A stretch of DNA of 64,000 nucleotides, taken from Camillea tinctor (taxonomy: Eukaryota; Ascomycota; Sordariomycetes; Xylariales; Xylariaceae). The stretch lies in assembly GCA_022578605.1 (NCBI GenBank), contig MU394055.1:996902-1060901 (forward strand). Reading direction: 5' to 3'. Below the pieces are notes generated by a model. The model searched no databases, had not been told where the DNA came from, and was given only the letters and a program-made list of their open reading frames with translations. Of the stretch, positions 23,861 to 37,807 are shown in pieces. The position numbers and the translations under genes were made by a program. Numbering within the stretch: position 1 is the stretch's first letter; each line of letters opens with the position of its first letter.

Positions 23861-26229
23861 GTTCAGAAGAAGGTTAGACACAATAAACTTGAAAAATTAC
23901 TTAACAGGAACAGCTAAAAGGGGTGATAGTTACGGTCCTTGGTGGGAAGGTTTACCTATATAAGTAGCAAGCTGGGGACTAGGCGCAAGCGCGGCACCGA
24001 AAGATTTTGTATTTTCGTTGTTCGTTGCTAACGAAGTCGTTTGCTATGTCTATATAAGGCATGGGGTATGTATGTAAGGCATAGTAACAGCCTGGAGGTC
24101 ATTTTCATTTCGTGTTATACTTCGCTTACTGATGTTCGGGGACTGGTAAAGTAAGCAGTAAACATAAACTGCCTAGTCATGTAACTAGCACTATATCTAC
24201 ACAGCATGTCAGACAGGCTAAACCCCGAATTCCATAAGTAGGTACTTAAGGAGGACTTATTATTCTCTTTTGAGCGTAGCGAGGTTTAGGGGCCTAATGG
24301 CTAAACTATAGTCCTTAGCCCCTCTCAACCTCATACACTTGAGAGTAAGAGGTCTCCTCTATCCCCAGTTCACTATATCATACTGAATACTTTGTGTAAT
24401 TATCGTAAACTGCTTTGCATTTTAACGGCTTGCTGTGTGCTCTGACAAACTACGTAGTAGTGCCTCAAGCTGGGAGTGACCTTTGGGAACACCCATATCA
24501 CTGGCTGCAGACCCACAGTCAGGTATAAGAGTGTCTTCACATTAGTCAATCTATATACTAATTAGTCAAAAGATCCTTAATTGTTGAATCGATTAGTTCT
24601 GCTCCTTGTTGAAGAGGCCATCCGGATTCAAGCTTTGGACAAAACAATAGCCATCTCGAGGCTGATAGTCAACCCCTTTCTCTGTAACTCTTGGCCAGCC
24701 AGGCGTTACACGCAATCCAAGTCGATAGATCCATCCTATTGGGATAAGCTACTTTACATAGACAGGCTGGCATCAAATAAGAAATGGACCAAAGATCTGT
24801 TGGTGCGAGAAGCAACTTAAAACTCCCCTCGTCTTAGATTAGGTAATTGAGTACCTAATAAAATGAGGCTTCGCATGCCTAAGCCACATCAGCCTAGCCA
24901 CGTCTCCCCCTGACATTTGTGAGGAATACTACATGTACCTATGTACTTCCTATCCTTCCTATAGGTAGGCCAATGATAATCTAGCTTAGGTTCTTTGGGC
25001 AATATTTTGACGGAGACTTTCTTCCACCCAAGAAAAAAGAAAGAAACCACCTAAATTTACTTCTCACTAACATCAGACCCCAATTACGAATAGTTTATTC
25101 TACTATGTAGGTAACCTATGCGAATGGCCAACCTCCAAAGCTATTCCGACCTATAAAGCTGATATTCCCTTAAAGCAAAGCGAATCCATATGTGTCCCAT
25201 ATGTCAAAAACTGGCAAGATGACGAACAAGTTTACGATCCCATCCTGAACGGGTCCGTACGTTTGAGTGAAACCCCTGAGTTCGATGCAGTCTGAAAACC
25301 GCTGGGCTCCAATCATGGTCATGCAAGCAAGCGTTCACCTGAACAATGCTTTTCTGCCCCGTCCAGCTAGCGTGTACGTACATACACGTACATACACGTA
25401 CATACACGCACATATTCGGGACGAGTAAATGGCGTATGCTTCGCAGAGCCTGTGAACATTGACACCACTCCTGCAGGCCAAGCACTGTGAACTGGTGAAC
25501 CTTGACTTATTACGGAATACTCTACATGCCGGCCAGCTCCGGTGATAGGGCCGTGACGGGATGTGTACCTACATATGCAGACTCAGCCTCCAAAACCCAA
25601 ACGTGCCTGGCTAGGATCCAATAAACCGCGTGTCAGTCACTAGTCACGATCTTCGGCCGTATGCAGGTCGGGACCTCGGGGGCTCGGGGGGGATTCATGG
25701 AGGGCAATGGAGGGCAATCGTGTCTACCTATTGTACACGTTATGCCCAACCTGACCTTACATCATATTGTCCCCTTTCCCTTTCCCGTCCCCTTTTCCGC
25801 GCTCTGCGAGGTGTGTTGCCGCCAGCGCCAGTTTTTTGCCTACATCCCTAATTGGTTATTGGGGACAGCGCATCCACAGTCATAATCCGCGCCCTATATA
25901 CACCAACCTGCGCAGGGTTAGCAACCCAACCAGCTGGACGTGCATACAGAGATGCAGTCGCGCAACGTATGGCAGCTTCACACATGTTTTGCGACTTACG
26001 AGTAGCATCATCATCATCGACTGATATCATAGTCTCGCGTGACATGTCTTTATTATATGAAGTCGCGATGTGCGCGCATCGCTGGGTGTCTCGTATCTTC
26101 TCCCTTTCTCACAGAGTAAAATGACCCGAGCACTCCCGTTCTTGTATTATTAATATTTCCCCTTTTGTCGCCATCACACCCGGCTCAAGCCAACTTATCT
26201 TTTGCTCGAAGAGATCAAGCTGGGGGACA
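23861..26229. other. Intergenic region
   Basis: No supported gene in about 2.4 kb. It contains TACCTA/TAGGTA words (24840-24970, 25105-25120) and a decamer tandem repeat at 25381-25410. The last 500 bases are the promoter side of the gene at 26230, with C/T-rich stretches near 25765-25800. Confidence 0.45.
25381..25410. repeat. Decamer tandem repeat, three copies
   Basis: CATACACGTA is repeated three times, the third copy with one change (CATACACGCA). The flanking CGTGTACGTA is a partial inverted relative. Confidence 0.85.
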
Positions 26230-29103
26230 ATGTGGTGGCTATTCCGCATTTGCAGCCGTAGAGCTAGGAAGGATCGTCGCAAGGCGAAGAATCCCACGCC
26301 AGATACCAGCTCTACGGCCTCTACCCACAATGACCTCAAGGCCAGCCCCGTGCTTGTATCCTTAGACCCCGATGATGACATACCACCCCTATGCCTCGAG
26401 GGAACCCAGCCTGCCTCTCTTGATGCAGTGCTGGATGGTGCGTGTAAACTCGTACCCCATCTTTATCCCGAGCTAGCAAACGAGACCCCTTCTCCCTCAT
26501 CGTCGCTTTCCTCCTCACCTGCGTCCCCCTTTCTCCGACCAACTTCAAAGTCTTCTTCGGCTCCTCCGCCATCTCCAGCGCCATCCACCTCAGCCTCTAC
26601 CTCTTCCTCGTCTACAACCTCCCGACCACCACGATCCTCCCCACGGTCTATCCTTGAATCCATCGCCACGGCACCTTGCACTGGAAAGACATTTTTCGAG
26701 AGGATCCAGCAATACTACGATGTGGTCACCATTATTGGGCCCAACTACACTAAGTGTAGCAACCCGGGCTGCGATTTCTGTAAGAACCGCAGACGTAACC
26801 GGCGCAGAGTCCGCCGTGCTGCCACAGCCAGTCAGAGCATTGCCAACAATAGCGCTACCAACAGCACTAGCACTCTCGTGACCAATGCTTCCGTCGATTC
26901 CAAAACGGCACTTATGACGGGCACGTCCAATGGTTATGGCACTGTGGCGCCTTCGTCGAATGCTCCGGCAAAATCTAGCGCACGACGCAGCCGCCCGCGC
27001 CTGGCCCTACTGGCGCCGTTACGTCTGCTCAATCCTTTCGTCTTCTTCCGGCTCCTAACGCGACGATCGCGGATGAAGAAAACCTCCTCACCCCCGCCGT
27101 CATCCACGACCACGAATGGCAATCCCGCTCCTTCTCCCCCTCCCCCCGCGGCCCCGCTGACGCTCAATGAAGACTTGCGCCAGCGCATGCGCACACTCTG
27201 CAAGCGTCATAAGGTGCCGGTTGAGAGTGTGATCTTGGTGCTAGCGGCACGCACGTTAGGCACATACTACGCGACGCTGAAGCACCGGGAGGAGGAGGAG
27301 CCGGAGGAAGAGGATTATGACGAGGACTACGACGATGTCGAAGACTTCGAATTTGGATTGCGAAAGATCGACGAGTGGAGCGATGTGAGTAGCAGTGGCA
27401 GTAGTGCAGCCCACCGCAATCACAAAGGTAAAGGGAAAGAGGGGGAGAGAAAGCAGAAGAGATCTGGCCACGAGCGTAAGCCGCGGAACAAGACGAGATT
27501 GGACCACGTGGCTGCGTGTGGAGTCGAGGGCTGCGGATGCTTCGACTTTGATTTCGATTTCGCAGTTGATATCAGGGTCATTGCCGCAGCTGAGGCTGCT
27601 GCCGCGGCTAAGAGCGAGGGCGGCAGCAGCCGGCATAAGAAGAGGAATAAGCATAGACATTCCAGTGATAGTCGTCGTAGTGTTGACGACGGGCTTGGCG
27701 AAGACGGGTATGCTTATATCCGCAGCGAGGATGGGAAGAAGATGGCAGCAGAGGACGAGGGTTACGAATCCACCATGAGTGATGCTGTCGCCAAGTCAAG
27801 CAACGCGAGCCAGAGCCGCCCTTCCTCCTCGGGAACTCTGGCGCCGCCACCACTTCCTCCCCGGCCCCGTTCCGGACGGACCTCCTCCCCTTCCGGATCC
27901 ACATCCGAACCGGCCGGTCCCCCTCTACCCCCTCGCCCCTCACAATTACCCTCTGGAGCCAAAACTGAAACCAAACCCCCTCTTCCACCCCGTCGCCAAC
28001 ACACACAATCTGCCCCGACTCCCGAGATCACCGTTACCTCCAGTCCCATCTCCGCTCCTGCCCCCACGCCCCCACCTCGCTCATCGTATATATACTGCTA
28101 CTGCACGCATTCCCTATCCTCGCACTATGACCCCACCGGCGGCAGCGCCACCTCCCGGAAAGGCCTTGAGCAGTTGCTCCGCCGCTACTGCAACTGGGAG
28201 TGGGCACCGTACTACCTGCTGCGGCACGCCGACGCGGTAGGCCGGCGCAAGGCGATCACAAAGCAGATCCGCCGGTGTCGGCGAGAAGGGTGTGCGTGCC
28301 CGGACTACGACCGCTTCGACGAAGACGAAGACGAGGACGACAGCAGCGGTGGCGAAGACGGCACTGCCACCACCGCCGCTGCCACCGTCGCGGAAAAAGA
28401 AAGCGGGATAGGAGATCAGCACAGCGACAGCGGAAGCGGGAGCCGGATGAGCAGCAGCGTGCGCAGCAGCTACGAGAGCCACCGCAGCAGCCCGCAAGCC
28501 AAGGGCAAGGAGAAGGAAGACATCAAGGGCAAAGGCAAAGAAATCGCGCCCTCCATGCCTATCGCGGAGAAGGAGCTGAAATCTCGCCTCGACCACCACG
28601 ACCACAAGTACAAAGGCCGGAAGGAGGTCCGCTTCGACAGCACCGCGAAGCGCAGCTCGGACGACGACGACAATTACGAGAAGAGCAGCGAGCCGCACCA
28701 CGACGTGGGCACACAGACCGACACGGACATGTCCCCTCCTCCTCCTCTTCCTCCTACACCCGCTGCTAGTCCCAAGCCCGCAGAAGCACAGCCGTCCCAC
28801 TCCAACGAACCCGAACCCGAAGACCCTTCTAAGCCCCCGCGCGTGCGCGACCGTCTACGCGAGCGCATGCACCACCCCAATAAACAGCACCGGCGCAGCA
28901 AAGCCGTCCCCTCCCCCTCCACCTCCACCGTGTCCCTCGCGACGGCGGGGCACAAGTGCCGCTGCGGACACGACAGCCGGTCGCACCGGCCGGAGGGAGA
29001 CAGGCAGGGGCGCGAGCGGGGGGACTGGGACCTGAGCTGGATACTGGTGGAGAACAGTTACTTGGGGCTGAAGCCGGCGCTGAATAACAGCACTTCGGCT
29101 TAG
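26230..29103 (+). CDS. Large disordered protein with repeated Cys and Cys/His motifs
   Basis: A single uninterrupted frame of 957 residues starts at ATG 26230, close to a good context. Most of the chain is Ser/Pro-rich, Lys/Arg-rich or acidic, with proline motifs of the PPLPPRP type at about 540-610 that fit SH3 binding. Small Cys motifs stand out. A C-x4-C-x(1,2)-C pattern occurs at C176/C181/C184, C430/C435/C437 and C683/C688/C690. A C-x-C-x-H-x4-H pattern occurs twice with identical spacing, at C623/C625/H627/H632 and C910/C912/H914/H919. An ordered helical block (RRYCNWEWAPYYLLRHADAV) lies near 650. I recognise no named domain. The repeated spacing suggests metal binding; this is inference. 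GC-rich codon use differs from the AT-rich flanks. Confidence 0.85.
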   Translation: MWWLFRICSRRARKDRRKAKNPTPDTSSTASTHNDLKASPVLVSLDPDDDIPPLCLEGTQPASLDAVLDGACKLVPHLYPELANETPSPSSSLSSSPASPFLRPTSKSSSAPPPSPAPSTSASTSSSSTTSRPPRSSPRSILESIATAPCTGKTFFERIQQYYDVVTIIGPNYTKCSNPGCDFCKNRRRNRRRVRRAATASQSIANNSATNSTSTLVTNASVDSKTALMTGTSNGYGTVAPSSNAPAKSSARRSRPRLALLAPLRLLNPFVFFRLLTRRSRMKKTSSPPPSSTTTNGNPAPSPPPPAAPLTLNEDLRQRMRTLCKRHKVPVESVILVLAARTLGTYYATLKHREEEEPEEEDYDEDYDDVEDFEFGLRKIDEWSDVSSSGSSAAHRNHKGKGKEGERKQKRSGHERKPRNKTRLDHVAACGVEGCGCFDFDFDFAVDIRVIAAAEAAAAAKSEGGSSRHKKRNKHRHSSDSRRSVDDGLGEDGYAYIRSEDGKKMAAEDEGYESTMSDAVAKSSNASQSRPSSSGTLAPPPLPPRPRSGRTSSPSGSTSEPAGPPLPPRPSQLPSGAKTETKPPLPPRRQHTQSAPTPEITVTSSPISAPAPTPPPRSSYIYCYCTHSLSSHYDPTGGSATSRKGLEQLLRRYCNWEWAPYYLLRHADAVGRRKAITKQIRRCRREGCACPDYDRFDEDEDEDDSSGGEDGTATTAAATVAEKESGIGDQHSDSGSGSRMSSSVRSSYESHRSSPQAKGKEKEDIKGKGKEIAPSMPIAEKELKSRLDHHDHKYKGRKEVRFDSTAKRSSDDDDNYEKSSEPHHDVGTQTDTDMSPPPPLPPTPAASPKPAEAQPSHSNEPEPEDPSKPPRVRDRLRERMHHPNKQHRRSKAVPSPSTSTVSLATAGHKCRCGHDSRSHRPEGDRQGRERGDWDLSWILVENSYLGLKPALNNSTSA

Positions 29104-29761
29104 CCTACCCAGGGAAGGACATGAGACACGAAACGAACAGAATGAATGAACTAACGAGATTAACGAATATGTAACGAATTTCCTTTTTATTACGACGGCA
29201 TTTTTTTTGGGTGGGATTGGATTGGGAATAACGGATGGGTTTCTAACGATTATATGAACGACCAAAAAAAAGAACATCACGGCACATTCGTTTCACAGGA
29301 TAGTTTTCTTTTGTTTTTAGACTATTTAATACTCACCTATCAAGTCACTTAGTCAGTCCCGGCAGTCGAGAGAAGTACAGATTGCGCCTCGATGTCGGGA
29401 CTTGCGAAAGGACTTCTCATGATCATATCATGGAAGAAAGGAGAGAAATGGGGACGGAGATTTGTCATGGCTTCATGCATTGATTGCTTCTATGTAAGAG
29501 GGGGGGACAGGGATCGATTTATTCCTTATGATGAGGATGAAGAAGAAGAAGGGCAAAGAATGAGTGTTGCTTTCTACCCAGCCTCCCAAGCAAAAATCAC
29601 CGAACCTAACCGAGCTCATCGTCATCATCTTCACGATATTCCCATCCAACCCAAGGGTTTACTTCATATTTTACCCCTCTTTACCATATCGGCTGTTCAT
29701 CACATCACATCAATGTGAGCAGTGGTTATAACCTGCTGCTCCCCACCCTATCAGACAAAAG
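29104..29761. other. Intergenic, convergent 3' ends
   Basis: This lies between the end of the disordered-protein gene and the end of the mutarotase gene. An open plus-strand stretch at 29392-29718 has no family features and is not called. Confidence 0.4.
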
Positions 29762-32545
<2,784 letters not shown>

Positions 32546-35500
32546 TTATTGTCGGCTTCGTCTCTCCACCTCGTAAAGTTCCCTTTTGATGTCATAAAAC
32601 ATATCTTCAATTTTACCCACTTCATCTCGGGACAGTGATGCCGTCCGAAGTCTCTCCAGACCTTTCCCGAACGACCCCATAATTCTCTCAAAGTCGGACT
32701 TCTCGCCTTGAGGTACCCCAGCAGCTTCCGTATCCCCATCTGCTTCCTCATTTACCAAACCTCCCTTTGTCTCCGTGATTGAAGCGGAGGGTAGTGAACC
32801 GGTCTTTGTCGTTTTCTTAGCGGCAAGCTCGGCCTCGGATTGCTGAGATGCTTCCGTGATTAATTGAAGTTGGATGGCTTCAGTCTCGCTATCCATGACC
32901 ACGTCCTCGTCTGTCTGCCATGTTTCCTGTGATCCCTGTTCTGCTAGCCCGGTTTCTTGATGTGGTAAATCGTGTGGAGATTGGGATGACATTCCATCGT
33001 CGATACCATCGTCGATACTATTGTCGTTGTCTTCCATCGGCACATCATTCTCACTCACGACTGGCGTCCTACCCTGAGGGGATTCCATGTCAGGTATAGG
33101 CAGTATCTGACTGTCGGAGACTACATCGACATCTTCTGAATTGGTAGACTTGCGATTCCGGCGTTTCTTACTCCCCGAATCCTGACTCTTTTCGGATGCT
33201 CTCTTTCGCTTCTTCCTGGACTTTTTACCAGATGATCGACTATCCTCAATATCGGCGGCAATTTCTGCAACAGCTGATGAAAGCTGACTAGTTCCTGTAG
33301 TACCTGGTGACGTCTCTGCTGATTGTGGTCTAGCCTCTTGGGCCTTGTCTTCTGATTTCGCATCCTCGTCCACTGGAGCTGTAAATTTCCTCGAGTCGAT
33401 TTCGATCACAATCCGTGCCATACTTCGCTCTTCGGCGTCGCTGACGTCAAAAGATCGACTATTAGGTGGTATCGATGAACCCTTCTTGGCTTCAGGCCTC
33501 TTAGCCCTGTTGCTACGAAGTATCCGGGTAGTGTATTGCGTAGGACTTGTCGGGATATCAACTGATCCGATATTTTCAGATTTAGGTGTTTCTTGGGTTA
33601 TAGGAGGGTTTGCATCGAATGGCGCCTCTGGTCCTTCAAATGCGGATGGTTTAACAGCTTCACCATGAGCTAGATCAATGTCAGCATCCGTTGATGGCTC
33701 CCTTGATCCATTTTCAGATGCCTGGTCGTTAGGCAGCAGTGGCTCATGACCGGAACCGGTTGCTACGGCGTCGGCCACAGCTCTGCTCTGACTGTCCTGA
33801 TCAGCTAAACCCTGCGCCGGAGCCATGACTTCAGCATGATGTGGGGATCCGAGGATTGGAGAGGATGGCATGTGATAATCCTCCAGCATACTGTTACTCC
33901 TGGATCGTGATTTCATTTCTAGGAGTAGATTTCGACGGGGCTCAGGGGGTGATGAAGGAACATCATCTGTCATCTCGTGGTCATCGTCTATGACCAGAGC
34001 CTGGCCACGCCGAGGTGTTGGCGTAGAGGATACATAGTCCTCGAAGCTGCGATGAGCCTCTGGTGTTGCAGCCCGTTCTGGTTGAACGCTATCAGACCAC
34101 TGGGGAGGCTGGGCAGACTTTGGTACGAGATTAGTCTTCTCAGCACTGGATCGTATTGTAGGAAACACGATAGCGTTCTCACGCTGTCGCTCCCGCACCT
34201 CCTTCTGTCTGTCCGTTAAGTCTTCAGGTTGTACTATATTGTTAATGGGCGAAGAAGACGCGATGGCAGCAAATTGAATCTGAGAATCATCGTGTCGCAG
34301 TCGAGAAGATCCACTTCGTCGAGTAGACCTTGGCCGAATTGGGGTGGGCGTTGTCTCCGACTGGCGCTTCGTTGATAAAGACAGCTGCAGAGATCCAGGA
34401 GTTGCTGAGCGTCTTGAGGATGGCCGCCCGGCTTGAGGTGTGGCTCGCTGGCCTGCACTGGACGGAACATCTAGAGCAGAAAGGTCGTCTTGCGATTCAA
34501 TAAACGATGGCTGTTGCCCATGAGGCTCATAACTCGAGACATCCAAGCCAGGTAATATGATGTCGACATAAGGCTGAAGTGAAATAAGCACCTCCTTCAG
34601 AGTTTCTGGGTATTCGATCGTGTCGGCCTGTTCGAACGCCCGGTTCCATAGAGTTGATATGGTATTAACAACGTGCCGATGTTTACTTCGGAAAGCAGAA
34701 CAAAGCAGCGGCTCAATAGCATCGAGTTGGAAATTATCAAGCGAGCCCGAATTCTCAAAGAGACTACAGATTCGGTCCCATAAAATTTTAACAGCTTCTG
34801 ACACCGTCGAGGATTGTCTGCTGCTACATCGGCCATCCGCATCTTGAATCCACAGACCAAGACCCTGTTGCAATTGAGCTAGGCTTTTGAAAACAAGCAC
34901 CTGGCTACATCGCATCAAGAAATTCGCAACTTCTTGAAGCAGCGGCACAATGATATCGTCATGATCGAGATCCATTACGTGCGTGTATGACGTCTCCAGC
35001 AAACGGTTTGTCAGACGATAAAAGTAGTCAAAAGAGTCGAATGAGGCAGACTTAGAGCTAGCAGCCGAAGTTCCCCACAAGCGTCGACGAGCAGCATCGA
35101 GCGCCTGGCGGTCTCGAGGTTGTCGAGCAGCGGATATTAGAACAATACCACATTTGAGTGAATTTAGTGAAATATTTGATCTGGAGTCCACAGAAGAGTT
35201 CTCAAACACCGCCTTAGATAGGGGCTCCACAACTCCAACAGCACAACCAGCTTCGCCTATCTCCTCAGTAGCCCGAGATACCAAAAGCTGGAAAAGTGAC
35301 AACCACTGACTCCATGGAAGGTTGGGTGTGCAGGTAATGCCTCGTTCTAGATGTTTAATTATCTCGCGATATTCGTGACCAATCGGTGGCTCGCTACCGG
35401 AATCAGGCGTCAAATGTCTGGGCTGACTACTCTCCAAGGACGACGACAAGACCTCAGAAAGGAATACCCAGAGACCGTATGGCCAAGGAGTGTTCGCTGG

Positions 35501-37807
35501 TAGCGTCAGCATCAGTTCTTGGGCTAGTTCTTTTTTAGCACGAGATGACCGAGTAAGAACAAAGGGGTTGAAGACAGCTCTAATCAGGTTTGATAGCCCA
35601 TCGCTGTCAGAAATTGTAGAGGGTGGCGTTGAAAGGATCGCGAAGAGATGGTGCAAGGGGGCTCTTATAAGGCCCTGTCCCTTGCCGGGGCGGTGTGATG
35701 GTGTCGCAACTGGGACAAAGGCATTTTGCTTGTTCATGGAGAGAAGTTTCTCGGTAAAGGGCAAGAGACCAAGTGAATCGATAAGGATTGTAAGGTACTT
35801 CTCAGTGGAATCCAGAAAGCCCTGTTCGTTGTCAATATCGGCATTTGGACCATTTGGACCAGCAGTCCACATCTTGAGCAATAAGCCAAAAGCGTGAGCC
35901 AAGAAAGCTGCAGTGTCTGTTGATACCTTGACCTCTTTGGACGCGGCAGCTGCTACAGCACCAACGAGTGACCCCCATAGTCCATGGGAACTAGAATCAG
36001 GATGGGAAAACGTTGAAAACGAATTCCTAATGATCGGTTCCACGACGGAGAAGACCCTATGGGCATTTCGTCTGACCCATTTCGGATCTAGAGCGGGCAG
36101 ATCTTCTGAGCTCACCAAAATTTGTTCGACTATACGATCTTCTTTCCATAAACGAGGCGTAGATGAGTTGAAGAGGCCAGCTAATATGAGAGCTGCCTGT
36201 GTCATATTTTCTTGACTAGCACCTGACGACAGCTGCTGCATCAGGGGCCGGACACAAGAGTCCCAATAGTTATCGAGCTGGGCTGAGCTAGAGTTGGGCT
36301 TGAAGGCATAATAGTAGAGGTTGCAGACACTACCTATAACAACCTTCCGCAGTTCCTCTAGTTGCTTGCCAGTACCCTTTCGCTTGAGTTGGCTTATAAA
36401 CGGCTGGCACACGGTAACCATGGTCTTGGATAAGGATGATTCATTGAGCTGTAGAACATAGACAAGCCTATTCCACGCATAGTTGGCCTCGATTTTAGTT
36501 TGGTAATCGCCACTGTTGAAGCATTTTTGAATGATCTCGAGCCACGGCGCGAAAAATTCCCAGCGGTCGACGGGACACCTGAGCAGGAGAATGACAACGC
36601 TCCAGACCTGAGGAACAGCAGCAGAGCTGTGCTTGTCTTTCGTCATTGCCATCAGTCTCTGCACGTAGTATTCGATATACCTCGTTTCATCAGCTGTCAT
36701 CTGTAAAATTTCCATGACCCTCCTGGAGAGCTGCTTCTCTTTGCCAACAGTGAAACTAGCGTCAAGACCTAAGGAAATAGCAGCAGCGCGGATTTCCTTC
36801 ATGCTACTAAGCATGTCGGTGAACAAATCGAGGAGCCAATCGGAATGGATGACCATGTGCGTCCTCGACTGCTTGATCAACCGGCGGTATATTAGTATCC
36901 GAGACATTATAATACTCTTTCCTGAAATATTCTCTTCGATCTTGTGGAGCGAAGCCACCAACCGTCCAACACGATCAACAGTCATAACCTTGGGCGGGAA
37001 ATCCTGGAAGGCAACGACTTGCATCAAATGCCTGGCCACATCCTTGGGCGTCGAACGATCCTCGAAGGAGCGGATACAGTGGTCGATGATGAAGACTCCA
37101 AAGTCGGGAGAAAGCGTGGTAGCGATCGCGGGGAAATGGAGGAAGGTGACGAGCAGGGTGAGGGCATGGTTCACCAAAGACGAGTCAAGAGTGCCATTGG
37201 GACCCTTGGTGGTGATGTCTCTCTGTATAAACTGCATGAAAAGGCTCATCTTATCTTGGAGGGCGATGCGATCAGGCAAACTGTTAGAAGCCCGCAAAGA
37301 TCGCACCAACATCATGTATGCGTCAAGCTTAGAGTCTCTATCGGCTCCGGCAATCTGCTTAATGGTCGATGCCAACATGGCGGGCAAATCAATACGTCGA
37401 TTGGCGTCGTCGCTACCGGCTGATGGATCCAAGGGATTCGGGCGAACGGGGCTCGAAGAGGGTTTCAATATAGACTTGACAGGCTTTGAAGCAGCAGACG
37501 AGCGAGCCGAGACGGGGGTGGACTGCTTGTGCGCATTTTCCTTGTCGGCATAGGTGGGCGCGTCGCAATATTCGGCTTGGACGGTGAACTCAACCTTCTT
37601 CCTCACCCTCCGAGAACTGGGGTTCGTCGAGTCGGCGGAGTCTGGAGAATGGCTCGGCGGCGTATGCAGGGTGATTCGCGAATTGAGAGGATGACGAGAG
37701 AGGAGTTGCTTCAAGTCGATATCGCTCTGTTTCTCCCGTGGTGGTGTCGGTGGTCTTGTTGGCAATGTCTCCAGCCCTCTAGATGCAAGCGTCTCTTGAG
37801 ATATCAT
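32546..37807 (-). CDS. rif1: Rif1, telomere and replication-timing regulator
   Basis: One frame of 1753 residues from ATG 37807 (the frame upstream opens only with GTG) to TAA at 32546. The N-terminal 1000 residues are the HEAT-like alpha-helical Rif1_N region (from about 125: DLPAMLASTIKQIAGADRDS, then repeats). Two protein phosphatase 1 docking motifs precede it: RVxF-type KKVEF at 70-74 and SILK at 112-115. The C-terminal 600 residues are disordered, acidic and Lys-rich, with short basic blocks such as GKKSRKKRKRASEK. Rif1 brings PP1 to chromatin to reverse DDK phosphorylation of MCM, setting late origin firing, and acts at telomeres and breaks. The call rests on the size, N-terminal helical repeats and both PP1 motifs. 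No intron is needed. Confidence 0.85.
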   Translation of the reverse strand: MISQETLASRGLETLPTRPPTPPREKQSDIDLKQLLSRHPLNSRITLHTPPSHSPDSADSTNPSSRRVRKKVEFTVQAEYCDAPTYADKENAHKQSTPVSARSSAASKPVKSILKPSSSPVRPNPLDPSAGSDDANRRIDLPAMLASTIKQIAGADRDSKLDAYMMLVRSLRASNSLPDRIALQDKMSLFMQFIQRDITTKGPNGTLDSSLVNHALTLLVTFLHFPAIATTLSPDFGVFIIDHCIRSFEDRSTPKDVARHLMQVVAFQDFPPKVMTVDRVGRLVASLHKIEENISGKSIIMSRILIYRRLIKQSRTHMVIHSDWLLDLFTDMLSSMKEIRAAAISLGLDASFTVGKEKQLSRRVMEILQMTADETRYIEYYVQRLMAMTKDKHSSAAVPQVWSVVILLLRCPVDRWEFFAPWLEIIQKCFNSGDYQTKIEANYAWNRLVYVLQLNESSLSKTMVTVCQPFISQLKRKGTGKQLEELRKVVIGSVCNLYYYAFKPNSSSAQLDNYWDSCVRPLMQQLSSGASQENMTQAALILAGLFNSSTPRLWKEDRIVEQILVSSEDLPALDPKWVRRNAHRVFSVVEPIIRNSFSTFSHPDSSSHGLWGSLVGAVAAAASKEVKVSTDTAAFLAHAFGLLLKMWTAGPNGPNADIDNEQGFLDSTEKYLTILIDSLGLLPFTEKLLSMNKQNAFVPVATPSHRPGKGQGLIRAPLHHLFAILSTPPSTISDSDGLSNLIRAVFNPFVLTRSSRAKKELAQELMLTLPANTPWPYGLWVFLSEVLSSSLESSQPRHLTPDSGSEPPIGHEYREIIKHLERGITCTPNLPWSQWLSLFQLLVSRATEEIGEAGCAVGVVEPLSKAVFENSSVDSRSNISLNSLKCGIVLISAARQPRDRQALDAARRRLWGTSAASSKSASFDSFDYFYRLTNRLLETSYTHVMDLDHDDIIVPLLQEVANFLMRCSQVLVFKSLAQLQQGLGLWIQDADGRCSSRQSSTVSEAVKILWDRICSLFENSGSLDNFQLDAIEPLLCSAFRSKHRHVVNTISTLWNRAFEQADTIEYPETLKEVLISLQPYVDIILPGLDVSSYEPHGQQPSFIESQDDLSALDVPSSAGQRATPQAGRPSSRRSATPGSLQLSLSTKRQSETTPTPIRPRSTRRSGSSRLRHDDSQIQFAAIASSSPINNIVQPEDLTDRQKEVRERQRENAIVFPTIRSSAEKTNLVPKSAQPPQWSDSVQPERAATPEAHRSFEDYVSSTPTPRRGQALVIDDDHEMTDDVPSSPPEPRRNLLLEMKSRSRSNSMLEDYHMPSSPILGSPHHAEVMAPAQGLADQDSQSRAVADAVATGSGHEPLLPNDQASENGSREPSTDADIDLAHGEAVKPSAFEGPEAPFDANPPITQETPKSENIGSVDIPTSPTQYTTRILRSNRAKRPEAKKGSSIPPNSRSFDVSDAEERSMARIVIEIDSRKFTAPVDEDAKSEDKAQEARPQSAETSPGTTGTSQLSSAVAEIAADIEDSRSSGKKSRKKRKRASEKSQDSGSKKRRNRKSTNSEDVDVVSDSQILPIPDMESPQGRTPVVSENDVPMEDNDNSIDDGIDDGMSSQSPHDLPHQETGLAEQGSQETWQTDEDVVMDSETEAIQLQLITEASQQSEAELAAKKTTKTGSLPSASITETKGGLVNEEADGDTEAAGVPQGEKSDFERIMGSFGKGLERLRTASLSRDEVGKIEDMFYDIKRELYEVERRSRQ

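Noticed and set aside
24581..24820. 79-codon open plus-strand stretch
   Set aside because: No recognised features or splice partners; length is within chance in AT-rich DNA.
28114..28800. 228-codon open minus-strand stretch
   Set aside because: Antisense to the disordered protein; Val/Ala/Arg-rich shadow of a GC-rich frame.
29392..29718. 108-codon open plus-strand stretch
   Set aside because: No family resemblance, lies between convergent gene ends and has a short, uneven composition.
36714..37553. 279-codon open plus-strand stretch
   Set aside because: Antisense to Rif1, whose frame has clear family features.
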